Below are positions 23,918-31,648 of a stretch of 40,912 bases of DNA, piece by piece. Made by a program: the position numbers and the translations under genes. Under the pieces are notes generated by a model. That model was not told the origin of the DNA and searched no databases. It saw only the letters and a program-made list of their open reading frames with translations. The stretch comes from Chloroflexota bacterium (lineage in GTDB: Bacteria; Chloroflexota; Anaerolineae; JAAYEA01). The first letter of the stretch is position 1. Each line of letters opens with the position of its first letter. The DNA lies in the NCBI GenBank assembly GCA_019873665.1, contig JAIOAV010000029.1, positions 1-40,912 on the forward strand, read 5' to 3'.

Positions 23918-25145
23918 GACGCTGCTGGTCTTCGGCTATGAACTTGGCTCGACTTTTCGGCGCAGATCATATCTGTTCGCCACCTTTGCTATCCCTCTCA
24001 TCATCGGCGTGATCCTTCTCGGCCTGTCGTCGCTGCAGCGCTCTGCGCCCAGCACGCCGGCGCAGAGCACCTCCGCGCCTACAGAGCTGCTGGTGGAAGG
24101 CTATGTGGATCACGCAGGCTTGATCCAGATGCTATCGCCCGATGTTCCACCGGGGACGCTCATCCCCTATGAGAATGAGGCGCAGGCGCAGCAGGCGCTG
24201 CGCGCCGGTGAGATCACGGCCTACTATGTCATCCCGGCGGATTACATCGCATCCGGCGATCTGATCTACATCAACTCAACCTATCGTCGCTTCGGCTACC
24301 GCGGGCAGGGCTGGGTGATGCGCAACACCATCAGCTTCAACCTGCTAGGGGGAGATTTGCAGCGCCTTGACGCCTTCTGGCATGTGATGGAAGTCGAGGT
24401 GAAGCCGCTTGCACCGCAGGTGGCCGCCCAAGACGATGACGGTGATATGTTACAGCTGCCGTACTATATGGGGATGTTTCTCTATGTGACTATCGTCCTG
24501 GCTTCCAGCCTGTTGCGGGGCAGCGCTGCCAGCGAGAAGAAGGATTGCGTCCTGGAGATCGTGCTGTCATCGGTCCGCCCGCGACAGTTGCTCTTTGGCA
24601 AGCTGTTGGCGCTGGGGCTGGCGGGTCTGGTCACAACCGTGGTCTGGTTGGGAACCGCTCTGGCCCTTTCGACGCTGGGGAGTAATCGCCTCAGCCTGCC
24701 CTCTTGGCTGCAATTGCTGGACCTGCCACTGGTATTGTGGACCGTGCTCTTTTTCCTGCTGGGCTATGCCGTCTATGCGAGCCTCCTGGCAGGACTGGGA
24801 GCACTGACAGGGTCAAATGTCCCCGGCTCCTCCACTGCGGACATTGTCGTGATCTGGCCGCTGATCATCCCAATGGCGCTGCTCGTCCTCATGCAGGAAC
24901 GGCCGGACATGCCGCTAGTCACGATCCTGAGCCTGATCCCGCTGACCTCGCCGATCGCGATGCCGGCGCGGCTGACAGCGGGCAGCGTGCCGCTGTGGCA
25001 GGTATTGCTCTCAGTGGCGCTCTTAATCGGCTTGGCAGCGCTGGCCGTCATCGCGGTGGCGCGGGCGCTGCGCGCGCAGAACCTGCTCTCCGGCCAACCT
25101 TTTAGCGTCAGGAGTTATCTGCGCATACTCTGGCGAGGGACGTAG
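23910..25145 (+). CDS. ABC-2 type permease, NatB-like (second)
   Basis: The 411-residue protein starts at ATG 23910, overlapping the end of the first permease by 8 bases, with GGAGGGGG upstream. It has the same layout: one N-terminal span, an extracytoplasmic domain in which the motif EAQAQQALRAGEITAYYVIPADY mirrors the first permease, and about six C-terminal spans, with SEKKDCVLEIVLSSVRPRQLLFGK as the equivalent loop. The two permeases are divergent paralogs that probably form a heterodimer with two copies of the ATPase. Confidence 0.92.
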   Translation: MRKTLLVFGYELGSTFRRRSYLFATFAIPLIIGVILLGLSSLQRSAPSTPAQSTSAPTELLVEGYVDHAGLIQMLSPDVPPGTLIPYENEAQAQQALRAGEITAYYVIPADYIASGDLIYINSTYRRFGYRGQGWVMRNTISFNLLGGDLQRLDAFWHVMEVEVKPLAPQVAAQDDDGDMLQLPYYMGMFLYVTIVLASSLLRGSAASEKKDCVLEIVLSSVRPRQLLFGKLLALGLAGLVTTVVWLGTALALSTLGSNRLSLPSWLQLLDLPLVLWTVLFFLLGYAVYASLLAGLGALTGSNVPGSSTADIVVIWPLIIPMALLVLMQERPDMPLVTILSLIPLTSPIAMPARLTAGSVPLWQVLLSVALLIGLAALAVIAVARALRAQNLLSGQPFSVRSYLRILWRGT

Positions 25146-25286
25146 CCTTACGCCCCCGAGCAGACGCTGGGGATCAGGCGATAGCGTACCTGGCGGGCAT
25201 ACAATTGGTAAGCGCGCCACCTGGCGTTTCCAGCAGATGGCCATGCCAAGGCGTTGTGCCATCTCCTTCACTCACCCTCGCCACAG

Positions 25287-25325
25287 TTGCCGCTGTGCAC
25301 GAGCTGGCTATGATACGTGCACAGC
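25287..25325 (+). promoter_or_regulatory. Promoter with a perfect 10-bp inverted repeat around the -10 box
   Basis: TTGCCG (25287-25292) and TATGAT (25309-25314) are 16 bases apart. GCTGTGCACG (25292-25301) and CGTGCACAGC (25316-25325) are perfect inverted repeats whose 14-base spacer contains the -10 box. A dimeric repressor bound here would block the polymerase. The downstream gene is a Gfo/Idh/MocA oxidoreductase at 25365. Confidence 0.6.
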
Positions 25326-25364
25326 ATTAAGTCGCTTTCGTGAGATGGCTCGGGGAGGAAGAGC

Positions 25365-26342
25365 GTGGCCAGAGTCAACAAGGACATGATCCGCGTGGCG
25401 ATGATCGGCGCGGGCAAAATGGCGAACACCGTGCATTACCCCTCGCTTGCCTCCTTCCCGGATGTGGAGATCGCGGCGATCTGCGACATCAATCCCTTGG
25501 CCCTGCACGCCACTGCCGCCAAGTACGGTATCGCGGCGTGCTATGCTGACTATCGCGAGATGATCGCGCAGGTCGCGCCGGACGCCGTGTATGCTATCGG
25601 CCAGCCGCATCTCATGTACGACATCTGGACCTGGTGCCTGGAGCAGGGACTGAACCTGTACATCGAGAAGCCAATGGGGCTGACGTGGCACCAGGCCGAG
25701 TCGCTCGCATACCTGGCTGAGAAACACGGCTGCATCACGCAGGTCAGCTTTCAGCGGCGCAGCACCCCCATGGTGGTCATGTTGCGCGACGAGTGCCTGA
25801 AGCGCGGGCCGATCGTGCACGCCGTCTGCAAGTTCTACAAATACCTGATCTCGCCATTTCTCAGCGCGCGCGACCACATGCTGGATGACACGGTGCACTC
25901 GATTGACACGCTGCGCTGGGCCTGCGGCGGCGAAGTCGTCCGCATTCACGGTGTGACCAAGCGGGTGGGCGTGCCGGACGTGAATTTCATCTCGGCCATC
26001 ATCGAATTCGACAACGGCGCGACCGGCCTGCTCGTGAACAGCTGGTCCAGCGGCAAGCGCCTCTTTGCTCTGGAGATGCACGCGCCAGGCATCTATGTGG
26101 ACGCGGAGCACGAGGGAAAGGGGTATCTGTACGCCAAGGGAGACCTGCAGGGCGTCGAGTTCGATGCGCGGCAAGTGGCGGGTAGCGACGAGTTCTATAT
26201 CTATGGCGGCTTTCAGGCCAAGAACCGCGAGTTCATTGACGCCGTCAAGACGGGCACGCTCCCCAGCTCGCACTTTGGCGACGCGCTCAAGACCATGGAA
26301 GTGGCGTTCAAGATCCAGGCGCAGGCGCTGCTGGGGACATGA
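25365..26342 (+). CDS. Gfo/Idh/MocA family oxidoreductase (fourth)
   Basis: The 325-residue protein starts at GTG 25365, 6 bases after GGGGAGGAA. The Rossmann opening is VAMIGAGKMANTVHYPSL, with IGQPHLMYD, IEKPMGL near residue 100, and MLDDTVHSIDTLRWACGG carrying the catalytic-region His and Asp. It is a single-gene unit with an operator-like promoter, separate from the three paralogs on the other strand. Sugar or cyclitol oxidation is likely; the substrate is unknown. Confidence 0.88.
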   Translation: MARVNKDMIRVAMIGAGKMANTVHYPSLASFPDVEIAAICDINPLALHATAAKYGIAACYADYREMIAQVAPDAVYAIGQPHLMYDIWTWCLEQGLNLYIEKPMGLTWHQAESLAYLAEKHGCITQVSFQRRSTPMVVMLRDECLKRGPIVHAVCKFYKYLISPFLSARDHMLDDTVHSIDTLRWACGGEVVRIHGVTKRVGVPDVNFISAIIEFDNGATGLLVNSWSSGKRLFALEMHAPGIYVDAEHEGKGYLYAKGDLQGVEFDARQVAGSDEFYIYGGFQAKNREFIDAVKTGTLPSSHFGDALKTMEVAFKIQAQALLGT

Positions 26343-26380
26343 GATCCCGCCTTGGCCGAGAGGCGAGAGCTCACAGACGA

Positions 26381-26420
26381 TGAAGGCACTGCAGGAACGC
26401 ACCTCCCTGCAGTGCCTTCA
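26381..26420. terminator. Bidirectional hairpin between convergent genes
   Basis: TGAAGGCACTGCAGG (26381-26395) and CCTGCAGTGCCTTCA (26406-26420) form a perfect 15-bp stem with a 10-base loop between the stops of the fourth oxidoreductase and the lyase gene. T-tracts are weak on both sides, so termination may be incomplete. Confidence 0.6.
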
Positions 26421-26434
26421 CTTCTCGATGCGAC

Positions 26435-27598
26435 CTATAGCTCCACCATGTACAGATTGACCCTGCCGCCACGATCTGATGCGTACAGGATGCGGCTGCC
26501 GTCCCAGCTCCAGGTGGGGTGACAGTGGCTGGTCTGCGTGTGCCAGGACGTGCCGTGGCTGCATAGCACCCGCAGGCTGGCGACCTCACCCGATATGTCT
26601 ATGAGCACCAAGTCATCCACATCGTCGCCCACCAGCACCGTGTTGTCCGGGTTGGCGTGATAGTGGTTGCAGTAGTATGGCATGTCGATCTTTTTGACGA
26701 GATTGCCGTATCGGTCGGCAAGGCCAACGAAGGGGACCATCTCGTTTTGATTGATGCCCACCTCCTTGACCACCGCCTGCGTGCGGTCCGAGGTGATCGT
26801 GCCATCATGGCCGGGGCCACGATCATCAAAGAAAATGTAGCCGTCCTGCGTCCAGAACTCGTGACCGATGGAATCCCACTCTGCTTGGCGGTAACATGGC
26901 TTGGCCTCGCGTGCGGCAAAGTCGAGGATCCAGATGCGCTGCGTTACCAGGTTCCACGGCCCCTCGTGGCAAAAAGTGCCAATCGTGGGGTCGTCTGGCG
27001 AGAACTGGAAATGCCCCAGCCAGTGGGTGTCTTTGAAGGCATCGAAGGCGCCGGAACCGTCAAGATAGGCGAGCGTGATGCGCGCGTCCTTGATGGCATA
27101 GTACGATTCCTTGAACCCGGTGTAGTTAGGTCCGCGCGGCACGGTAACGCGCTCGTTGCGGGCAAAGCCGACGTAGCGCCGGTTGGCGGCGATGGATGCC
27201 ATCCCCACGCCATAGTTGCCCTTCTCCTCGTAGATCACCGTGCTCTCGCCCGTGCGGGTGTCCAGCTTTTTCACCAGATTGCCCACGCCGTAGACAATTA
27301 GCTCGCTATCGGGCGTCTTGGTGGCATGCACTGGCTGCGCTTCATCAGTGAGCTGTATCATCTCGCCGGTGTTAAGATCCATGCGAAAGAGATTGTAGAG
27401 CGGGTACTCGTGCGGCACTTTGTCCGCGCCAGAGGCACGATCAGAGTAAAAGATGATCTCGTTCCTGTTGATATCGAACGAGTTCTCGGTGAAATAGAGG
27501 TGGTAGTTGTTCCCCTGGCGGGTCAACTGGCGAATGCGCCGACCCGTCTTGGGGTCGCGGAACTCGCTCATCTCGGATGGCCACGTTTGACCGATCAA
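26435..27598 (-). CDS. ogl: Oligogalacturonate lyase family protein (PL22 beta-propeller)
   Basis: The 387-residue protein is assigned a TTG start at 27598, 9 bases after AGGAGG; the next ATG (27571) would remove the conserved GQTWPSE segment, and longer frames would overlap iolB. The segment THWLGHFQFSPDDPTIGTFCHEGPWNLV closely follows Dickeya Ogl. Conserved metal-site histidines appear as CHEGPW (211), GHEFW (246), NHYH (312-314) and SHCHP (358-360). Ogl cleaves digalacturonate into 5-keto-4-deoxyuronate in the cytosol. It lies 47 bases after iolB. Members of this family in such contexts may act on other uronates. Confidence 0.85.
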   Translation of the reverse strand: MIGQTWPSEMSEFRDPKTGRRIRQLTRQGNNYHLYFTENSFDINRNEIIFYSDRASGADKVPHEYPLYNLFRMDLNTGEMIQLTDEAQPVHATKTPDSELIVYGVGNLVKKLDTRTGESTVIYEEKGNYGVGMASIAANRRYVGFARNERVTVPRGPNYTGFKESYYAIKDARITLAYLDGSGAFDAFKDTHWLGHFQFSPDDPTIGTFCHEGPWNLVTQRIWILDFAAREAKPCYRQAEWDSIGHEFWTQDGYIFFDDRGPGHDGTITSDRTQAVVKEVGINQNEMVPFVGLADRYGNLVKKIDMPYYCNHYHANPDNTVLVGDDVDDLVLIDISGEVASLRVLCSHGTSWHTQTSHCHPTWSWDGSRILYASDRGGRVNLYMVEL

Positions 27599-27645
27599 GT
27601 TGTGTTGCCTCCTGTGCGTATGTGTGTTGATGATAACTTCTGCGT

Positions 27646-28464
27646 TCAGCGCCCCAGCTCGCGGATCATTGGCACCGTGCGCTCCACCCATCCCAGCGCC
27701 GGGTCGTTCTGCGTTGCCTGGATGCGATGGTTGCCGGCGAGAAACCATAGATAGTACGTCATATAGCCGGGCGCGCTGACGACGGTGTGGTAGCCATCCG
27801 GCGCCATGAGGATGGTATTATCGCGCACGGTGTAGTTTTCCTCGACGCCGTGGTCGTTGTAGTGGCGGCAAATGCCAAAGCCATCGGCAGGCGATACCCT
27901 GAAGTAGTACATTTCCTCATGATACGCTTCACGTGGTAGGTCATCCACCTCGTGTTTGTGTGGCGGAAAGGTGCTCCAGTTGCCGCTGGGTGTAAAAGTC
28001 TCCCCAACGATCAAGCGTCGCGCTGGCAGATCTGGCTGGGCGGCGAGCGTCAGGATTTGGTGAAAGTAACGGGTGAAATTCGCCGCGCCCCACGTGCCAT
28101 TGGCTACCTGGGCAGGTGAAATCACGTATGGCTTGGCTGATAGGTCGCTTGGCGCGCTGGGCATGGCAATCTGCACCGGCCCTTCCGCCGAAATGCGATA
28201 TTCGACGCCTGCAGGAAGATACACCGAGTGAGGCTTGCCGCCAAAAACGTTCGGACGCCCCCCAATCTTCGCGAACGTCTCGCTGCCGACAACAAACGTA
28301 GCCTTGCCGCCGAGAATGACTGCCAAGACTTCGCGACTGCCCGTCTGTCCGGTGTATGTCCCGCCGACAGGCAATGTCAGGAGCTGCATGTCCAGTAACT
28401 GACACGGGTTATACGGGAGGGATTTGAGGCCCTCGCCCCCCTCGATCACCGCAAAGCGCTTCAT
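27646..28464 (-). CDS. iolB: 5-deoxy-glucuronate isomerase IolB
   Basis: The 272-residue bicupin has GNWSTFPPHKHE (His169 and His171), YHEEMYYFR (Glu184) and PDGYHTV (His226), the metal-binding pattern of IolB/KduI isomerases, and the IolB-type DLPREAYHEE insertion. IolB converts 5-deoxyglucuronate to 2-deoxy-5-keto-gluconate in myo-inositol catabolism. The homologous KduI acts in pectin catabolism, which would suit the oligogalacturonate-lyase partner, but sequence favours IolB. No other iol gene is in the window. Confidence 0.88.
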   Translation of the reverse strand: MKRFAVIEGGEGLKSLPYNPCQLLDMQLLTLPVGGTYTGQTGSREVLAVILGGKATFVVGSETFAKIGGRPNVFGGKPHSVYLPAGVEYRISAEGPVQIAMPSAPSDLSAKPYVISPAQVANGTWGAANFTRYFHQILTLAAQPDLPARRLIVGETFTPSGNWSTFPPHKHEVDDLPREAYHEEMYYFRVSPADGFGICRHYNDHGVEENYTVRDNTILMAPDGYHTVVSAPGYMTYYLWFLAGNHRIQATQNDPALGWVERTVPMIRELGR

Positions 28465-28492
28465 GACTCACTCCTCTCTCCGTTAGTCACGC

Positions 28493-28540
28493 TCGTGTAC
28501 GAGGTTCACCTCATTATACACGAACTCAGAATAAGACAAA
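28493..28540 (-). promoter_or_regulatory. Promoter and operator-like repeat of iolB-ogl
   Basis: On the minus strand TTTGTC (28540-28535) and a perfect TATAAT (28518-28513) are 16 bases apart. TCGTGTA (28493-28499) and TACACGA (28517-28523) form an inverted repeat spanning the -10 and start site; between them lies a second palindrome GAGGT-TC-ACCTC (28501-28512). Repression by a dimeric regulator is a reasonable inference. Confidence 0.6.
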
Positions 28541-28597
28541 CCCGCGTCTGGTGGCGTGTTCGACAGATACTGGCCAATGGTGACGCGGGCTGTGAAC

Positions 28598-28625
28598 AAA
28601 AAACTTGCCGCAAAACGCGGCAAGT
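28598..28625 (-). terminator. Rho-independent terminator of the arsR gene
   Basis: On the minus strand ACTTGCCGC and GCGGCAAGT (28625-28603) form a 9-bp stem with a 5-base loop, followed by TTTTTT (28603-28598). It lies about 80 bases downstream of the arsR stop and isolates it from the iolB promoter. Confidence 0.85.
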
Positions 28626-28704
28626 CGCCAACTCGTGTCAATCCAAAGCCCACCTGCCCGCGAACCTACGCCAGGGGCGGTTCTTCCCATTGGATAGCGT
28701 GGGG

Positions 28705-29091
28705 CTACAGTTTGTCTGGGGCCCGTGTGCTTCTGTTGCTGATATAGTCCAGCGCCACCTTGTAAACGTTCAACACGTGATCATCTTCGAGCGAGTAGTA
28801 GACTTTGCGCCCTATCTTGCGGAACTTGACGAGGCCACTGTCGCGCAGTGTGGCCAACTGGTGAGAGACGGCGGACTGTGTCATCTGCACCAGGTGCGCG
28901 AGATCAAAGACACACATCTCGCCTCCCAGCAACGTGGACAGGATGCGGATACGACTGGGATCGCTCAGCCCGCGAAAGGCCTGTGCCATGCGCGTGGCAG
29001 CAAGACCGCTCACCAACTGGTCTTGCACCACCTTCACCTTCTCCGGGTCAAGATGGTCTCCTTCGCAGATGTCATTCAGTCTCTTTGGCAT
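28705..29091 (-). CDS. ArsR/SmtB-family metalloregulator, CadC-like
   Basis: The 128-residue winged-helix protein starts at ATG 29091 after AGGGGAG. The recognition helix is TQSAVSHQLATLRDSG (71-86), followed by the wing RKIGRKVYYSL. Cys9 in ICEGDH and Cys60 in EMCVFDL match the CadC metal site (Cys7/11 and Cys58), but the second Cys of the CVC pair is Phe62. Asp104 and His105 of the alpha-5 zinc site remain while the second His is lost. It therefore probably senses a metal through a reduced set of ligands. Its own promoter contains a palindrome (29215-29225), so it may regulate itself. The neighbour across the divergent promoter is a radical-SAM gene; a regulatory link is inferred. Confidence 0.9.
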   Translation of the reverse strand: MPKRLNDICEGDHLDPEKVKVVQDQLVSGLAATRMAQAFRGLSDPSRIRILSTLLGGEMCVFDLAHLVQMTQSAVSHQLATLRDSGLVKFRKIGRKVYYSLEDDHVLNVYKVALDYISNRSTRAPDKL

Positions 29092-29160
29092 CTTACATCT
29101 CCCCTCGTTGTGCCCCCATAGAAGGATCCCAGAGAACGCAGCGGAGCGCTACCACCATGG

Positions 29161-29197
29161 CAATGGGCTCTATACATACCCCGGCAACCGCCCATTG
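29161..29197 (-). promoter_or_regulatory. Hairpin in the arsR leader
   Basis: CAATGGGC (29161-29168) and GCCCATTG (29190-29197) form a perfect 8-bp stem with a 21-base loop in the roughly 120-base leader of arsR. It lacks a T-tract. It may influence mRNA stability or translation; no known riboswitch is recognised. Confidence 0.4.
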
Positions 29198-29214
29198 ATG
29201 TCTATATATTTTAT

Positions 29215-29246
29215 CTTATCATAAGCTGATTCTCTCGTGGTGTCAA
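29215..29246 (-). promoter_or_regulatory. Promoter of arsR with overlapping palindrome
   Basis: On the minus strand a consensus TTGACA (29246-29241) and TATGAT (29223-29218) are 17 bases apart. The palindrome CTTATCATAAG (29215-29225) covers the -10 box, as expected for an ArsR-family operator. Confidence 0.7.
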
Positions 29247-29279
29247 GGCTCGTTTCGAGACTCTCTCATATCGGTCGAG

Positions 29280-29308
29280 TAGACAGCCGGCTCAAGGCAT
29301 GATATAAT
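29280..29308 (+). promoter_or_regulatory. Promoter of the radical-SAM gene
   Basis: TAGACA (29280-29285) and a perfect TATAAT (29303-29308) are 17 bases apart. The start should be near 29315, about 105 bases before the GTG at 29421. It is divergent from the arsR promoter. Confidence 0.65.
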
Positions 29309-29420
29309 GCCCGACAGAGAGCGTGCGAGATCGTCGCGGTGGGGGAACCCAAGTGCCAGCTCAAGCGTCTAACGGACAGTGGCTTGGACAAGGTGGGAGC
29401 AGCGCATCGAGGAGGAGTGC

Positions 29421-30830
29421 GTGAAACTGACATTCATCTATCCCGGCATTACCGGCAAGGGATTCAACAGCCTGGGTGAGGGGATGGATTCTGGCTGGAT
29501 CAGCCACGGTGTGGCCAGCCTGTCGGCAGCAGTCAAGGCGCGCGGTTTCGTGGTGGATCTGATCGATCTGCGCGCGCTGCGCGACTGGGAGCATCTGCGC
29601 GCCGAGATCGCCGAGCGGCGACCCGATGTGGTTGGTGTCTCGATGATGAGTGTGGATTACAGCCCTGGCATGCGCAGCCTGGAGATCGTGCGTGAGGTGG
29701 ATCCTCGCATTGTTACGATAGTCGGCGGGCCACATCCGACGCTTCTGCTATCGGAGGTGGAGAACGATCTACGCATTGATCACATCTTCTTGGGCGAGGC
29801 GGAGCTGACGCTCCCCGATTTTCTGGAGCGTCTGGAGCGCGGTAAGCCATCGCCGCGGGTGATTCCTTCCATCCACCCGGATCTGGATGCGCTCCCTTTT
29901 TCTGACCGTGACCTCTTTCTCGATGAATGGCGTCGGTGGGGATACGGGCTGGACTCACCAGAAGTGCCTTTTGTGGCGGAGCTGCCTCCGCCCTTTGTTA
30001 CCATCATCGCCGGGCGCGGCTGCATCTACAACTGCAGCTACTGCCAGCCGGCCGAACGTCGCATCTTTGGCCGTGGCGTGCGTCGGCGCAGTGTAAGTAA
30101 TGTCATCGCGGAGCTGAAATACCTACGGGACCGATATCGTTTCAATAGCTTTATGTTCCACGACGATTGTCTGACAGAAGATCGTGACTGGGTGATTGCT
30201 TTCTGCCAGGCGTACCGGGAAGCAGGTTTCCGCCAGCCCTTCTTTTGCCAAAGTCGCGCCGATATCATCGTCAAGAACGAGGATATGGTGCGCATGATGG
30301 CAGAGGTGGGATTAAAGGGGTATTTTATCGGCTTTGAGAGCGGCAGCGACCGGGTGCTGCGCTTTATCCGCAAGGGCACCACGCGCGCGGTGAATCTCGC
30401 GGCGGCGCGCGTCTGTCGCAAGTATGGCATCAGCATCTGGGCCAATTACATGCTAGGCTTGCCGACCGAGACCAAAGAAGAGGTCCTGGAAACGGTGAGC
30501 ATGTTGAAGGAGATAGACCCCGAGTATTACAGCCCCGCGTTCTACACGCCTCATCCAGGTAGCGACCTCTATGACTATTGTGTTGCCAATGACCTCTCAC
30601 TGATTGTGGATCACGCTGGCTACCGACGGAACCCGACAGAACCTAAGATCAAAGGGGTGGATTACGACTTTTTGCGGTGGGCACTGGCCGAATCGCAACG
30701 GCGCAAGCCATGGAATGTGGTCAAGCGTTTTGCGCGGAAGATCGCGACGCGCTATGCCTCACCGCGGCGGGTGGCGCGGCGGGTTCGGCGGTGGGTGAGG
30801 GGGGCATTACAGGTGACACGGCCCACCTAG
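29421..30830 (+). CDS. Radical-SAM enzyme with B12-binding-like N-terminal domain
   Basis: The 469-residue protein starts at GTG 29421, 5 bases after GAGGAGGAG. Residues about 25-145 form the Rossmann domain seen in B12-binding radical-SAM proteins (VVGVSMMSVDY, IVTIVGGPHPTLL, IFLGEAELTL), but there is no DxHxxG so B12 would bind base-on or not at all. The radical-SAM core carries CIYNCSYC (Cys201, Cys205, Cys208), then HDDCLTED, MLGLPTETKEEVLETV and PHPGSDLYD. The basic C-terminal tail is variable. It resembles the BchE-like and hopanoid- or lipid-methylase family in outline; function is unknown. Confidence 0.88.
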   Translation: MKLTFIYPGITGKGFNSLGEGMDSGWISHGVASLSAAVKARGFVVDLIDLRALRDWEHLRAEIAERRPDVVGVSMMSVDYSPGMRSLEIVREVDPRIVTIVGGPHPTLLLSEVENDLRIDHIFLGEAELTLPDFLERLERGKPSPRVIPSIHPDLDALPFSDRDLFLDEWRRWGYGLDSPEVPFVAELPPPFVTIIAGRGCIYNCSYCQPAERRIFGRGVRRRSVSNVIAELKYLRDRYRFNSFMFHDDCLTEDRDWVIAFCQAYREAGFRQPFFCQSRADIIVKNEDMVRMMAEVGLKGYFIGFESGSDRVLRFIRKGTTRAVNLAAARVCRKYGISIWANYMLGLPTETKEEVLETVSMLKEIDPEYYSPAFYTPHPGSDLYDYCVANDLSLIVDHAGYRRNPTEPKIKGVDYDFLRWALAESQRRKPWNVVKRFARKIATRYASPRRVARRVRRWVRGALQVTRPT

Positions 30831-30899
30831 CGAGCGGGCCAGAGCGATGCAGCGAGCGGCAGAGGTGTCCACACTTCTAGCCGCCCTCATTTCTCTATC

Positions 30900-31514
30900 C
30901 TAACCCAGGAGCATCAGAAGGCCCATAGCGACGAAGGCTGCTGCTGATATCCAGAGGAGCAAGCGCGCTGGTATAATGCGGCAGAGCCCCTGTCCGCCCA
31001 GCACGCCAAGCGCGGTAACGAGGCTCAGCGCCAGCGCGCCACCAGCAAAGACAGCCCATGGCGAGCTGTACTTGGTGGCCAGTGTCAGCACGGCGAGCTG
31101 CGTCTTGTCACCCACCTCGGCAACGAATAGCAGGCCAAAGGTTACGCTGAACGCACGCCAGTCCGAATCGCATGGGGCGATGGCTGAGGCGCTGCCGTCT
31201 GGTAGGGCACATGTTTCCCCGCCCAAAGTGCCTTTGCCCGCCCGCGACGCCTCGCGCGCCACGAAAAGCCCCATCACGATGAATGCCGCTGCCGCGGCCG
31301 TGCGCAGCACGCCAGCGGGAACGAACCGTCCCAGCAGCCCGCCACCCAGTGCTCCAAGGAGAGTCACCAGCGTCAATGCCAGGCTTGCGCCCCAAAAGAC
31401 GGGCCATGGCCGCCGAAACTTGCATGTCTGCGTTACAACGGCCAACTGCGTCTTGTCGCCCAGCTCCGCGACAAGCAAAAGGCCCATCGCGGAGAAAAGC
31501 GCACTCCAATCCAT
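30900..31514 (-). CDS. GDT1/UPF0016-family Mn2+/Ca2+ transporter
   Basis: The 204-residue membrane protein has two repeats of the family's ELGDKT motif: E17-LGDKTQLA and E133-VGDKTQLA, each at the start of a three-span bundle, with a loop at about 95-120. Homologs (MneA, Gdt1, TMEM165) export manganese or move calcium and protons. The start is ATG 31514, with a promoter at 31571-31599. No yybP-ykoY-type manganese riboswitch is visible in the short leader. Confidence 0.92.
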   Translation of the reverse strand: MDWSALFSAMGLLLVAELGDKTQLAVVTQTCKFRRPWPVFWGASLALTLVTLLGALGGGLLGRFVPAGVLRTAAAAAFIVMGLFVAREASRAGKGTLGGETCALPDGSASAIAPCDSDWRAFSVTFGLLFVAEVGDKTQLAVLTLATKYSSPWAVFAGGALALSLVTALGVLGGQGLCRIIPARLLLWISAAAFVAMGLLMLLG

Positions 31515-31539
31515 TACCTACCCTCTCACCGACTCGCTC

Positions 31540-31599
31540 ATGCGCCCTGTTCGCGGCGCATAGATAGCGTATTATAGCAGTGAACAGCCATTGCGTCAA
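31540..31599 (-). promoter_or_regulatory. Promoter and leader hairpin of the GDT1-family gene
   Basis: On the minus strand TTGACG (31599-31594) and TATAAT (31576-31571) are 17 bases apart. In the leader ATGCGCC and GGCGCAT (31561-31555 with 31546-31540) form a 7-bp hairpin just before the ribosome-binding region. Confidence 0.7.
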
Positions 31600-31648
31600 A
31601 ACGATGGTGGCACCCATAGGCCGCGCCCGGGCACAGGACTCGCAAGAG

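Noticed and set aside
31515-31564. Manganese riboswitch before the GDT1-family gene
   Set aside because: The leader is only about 50 bases and holds a single short hairpin without the conserved riboswitch loops.
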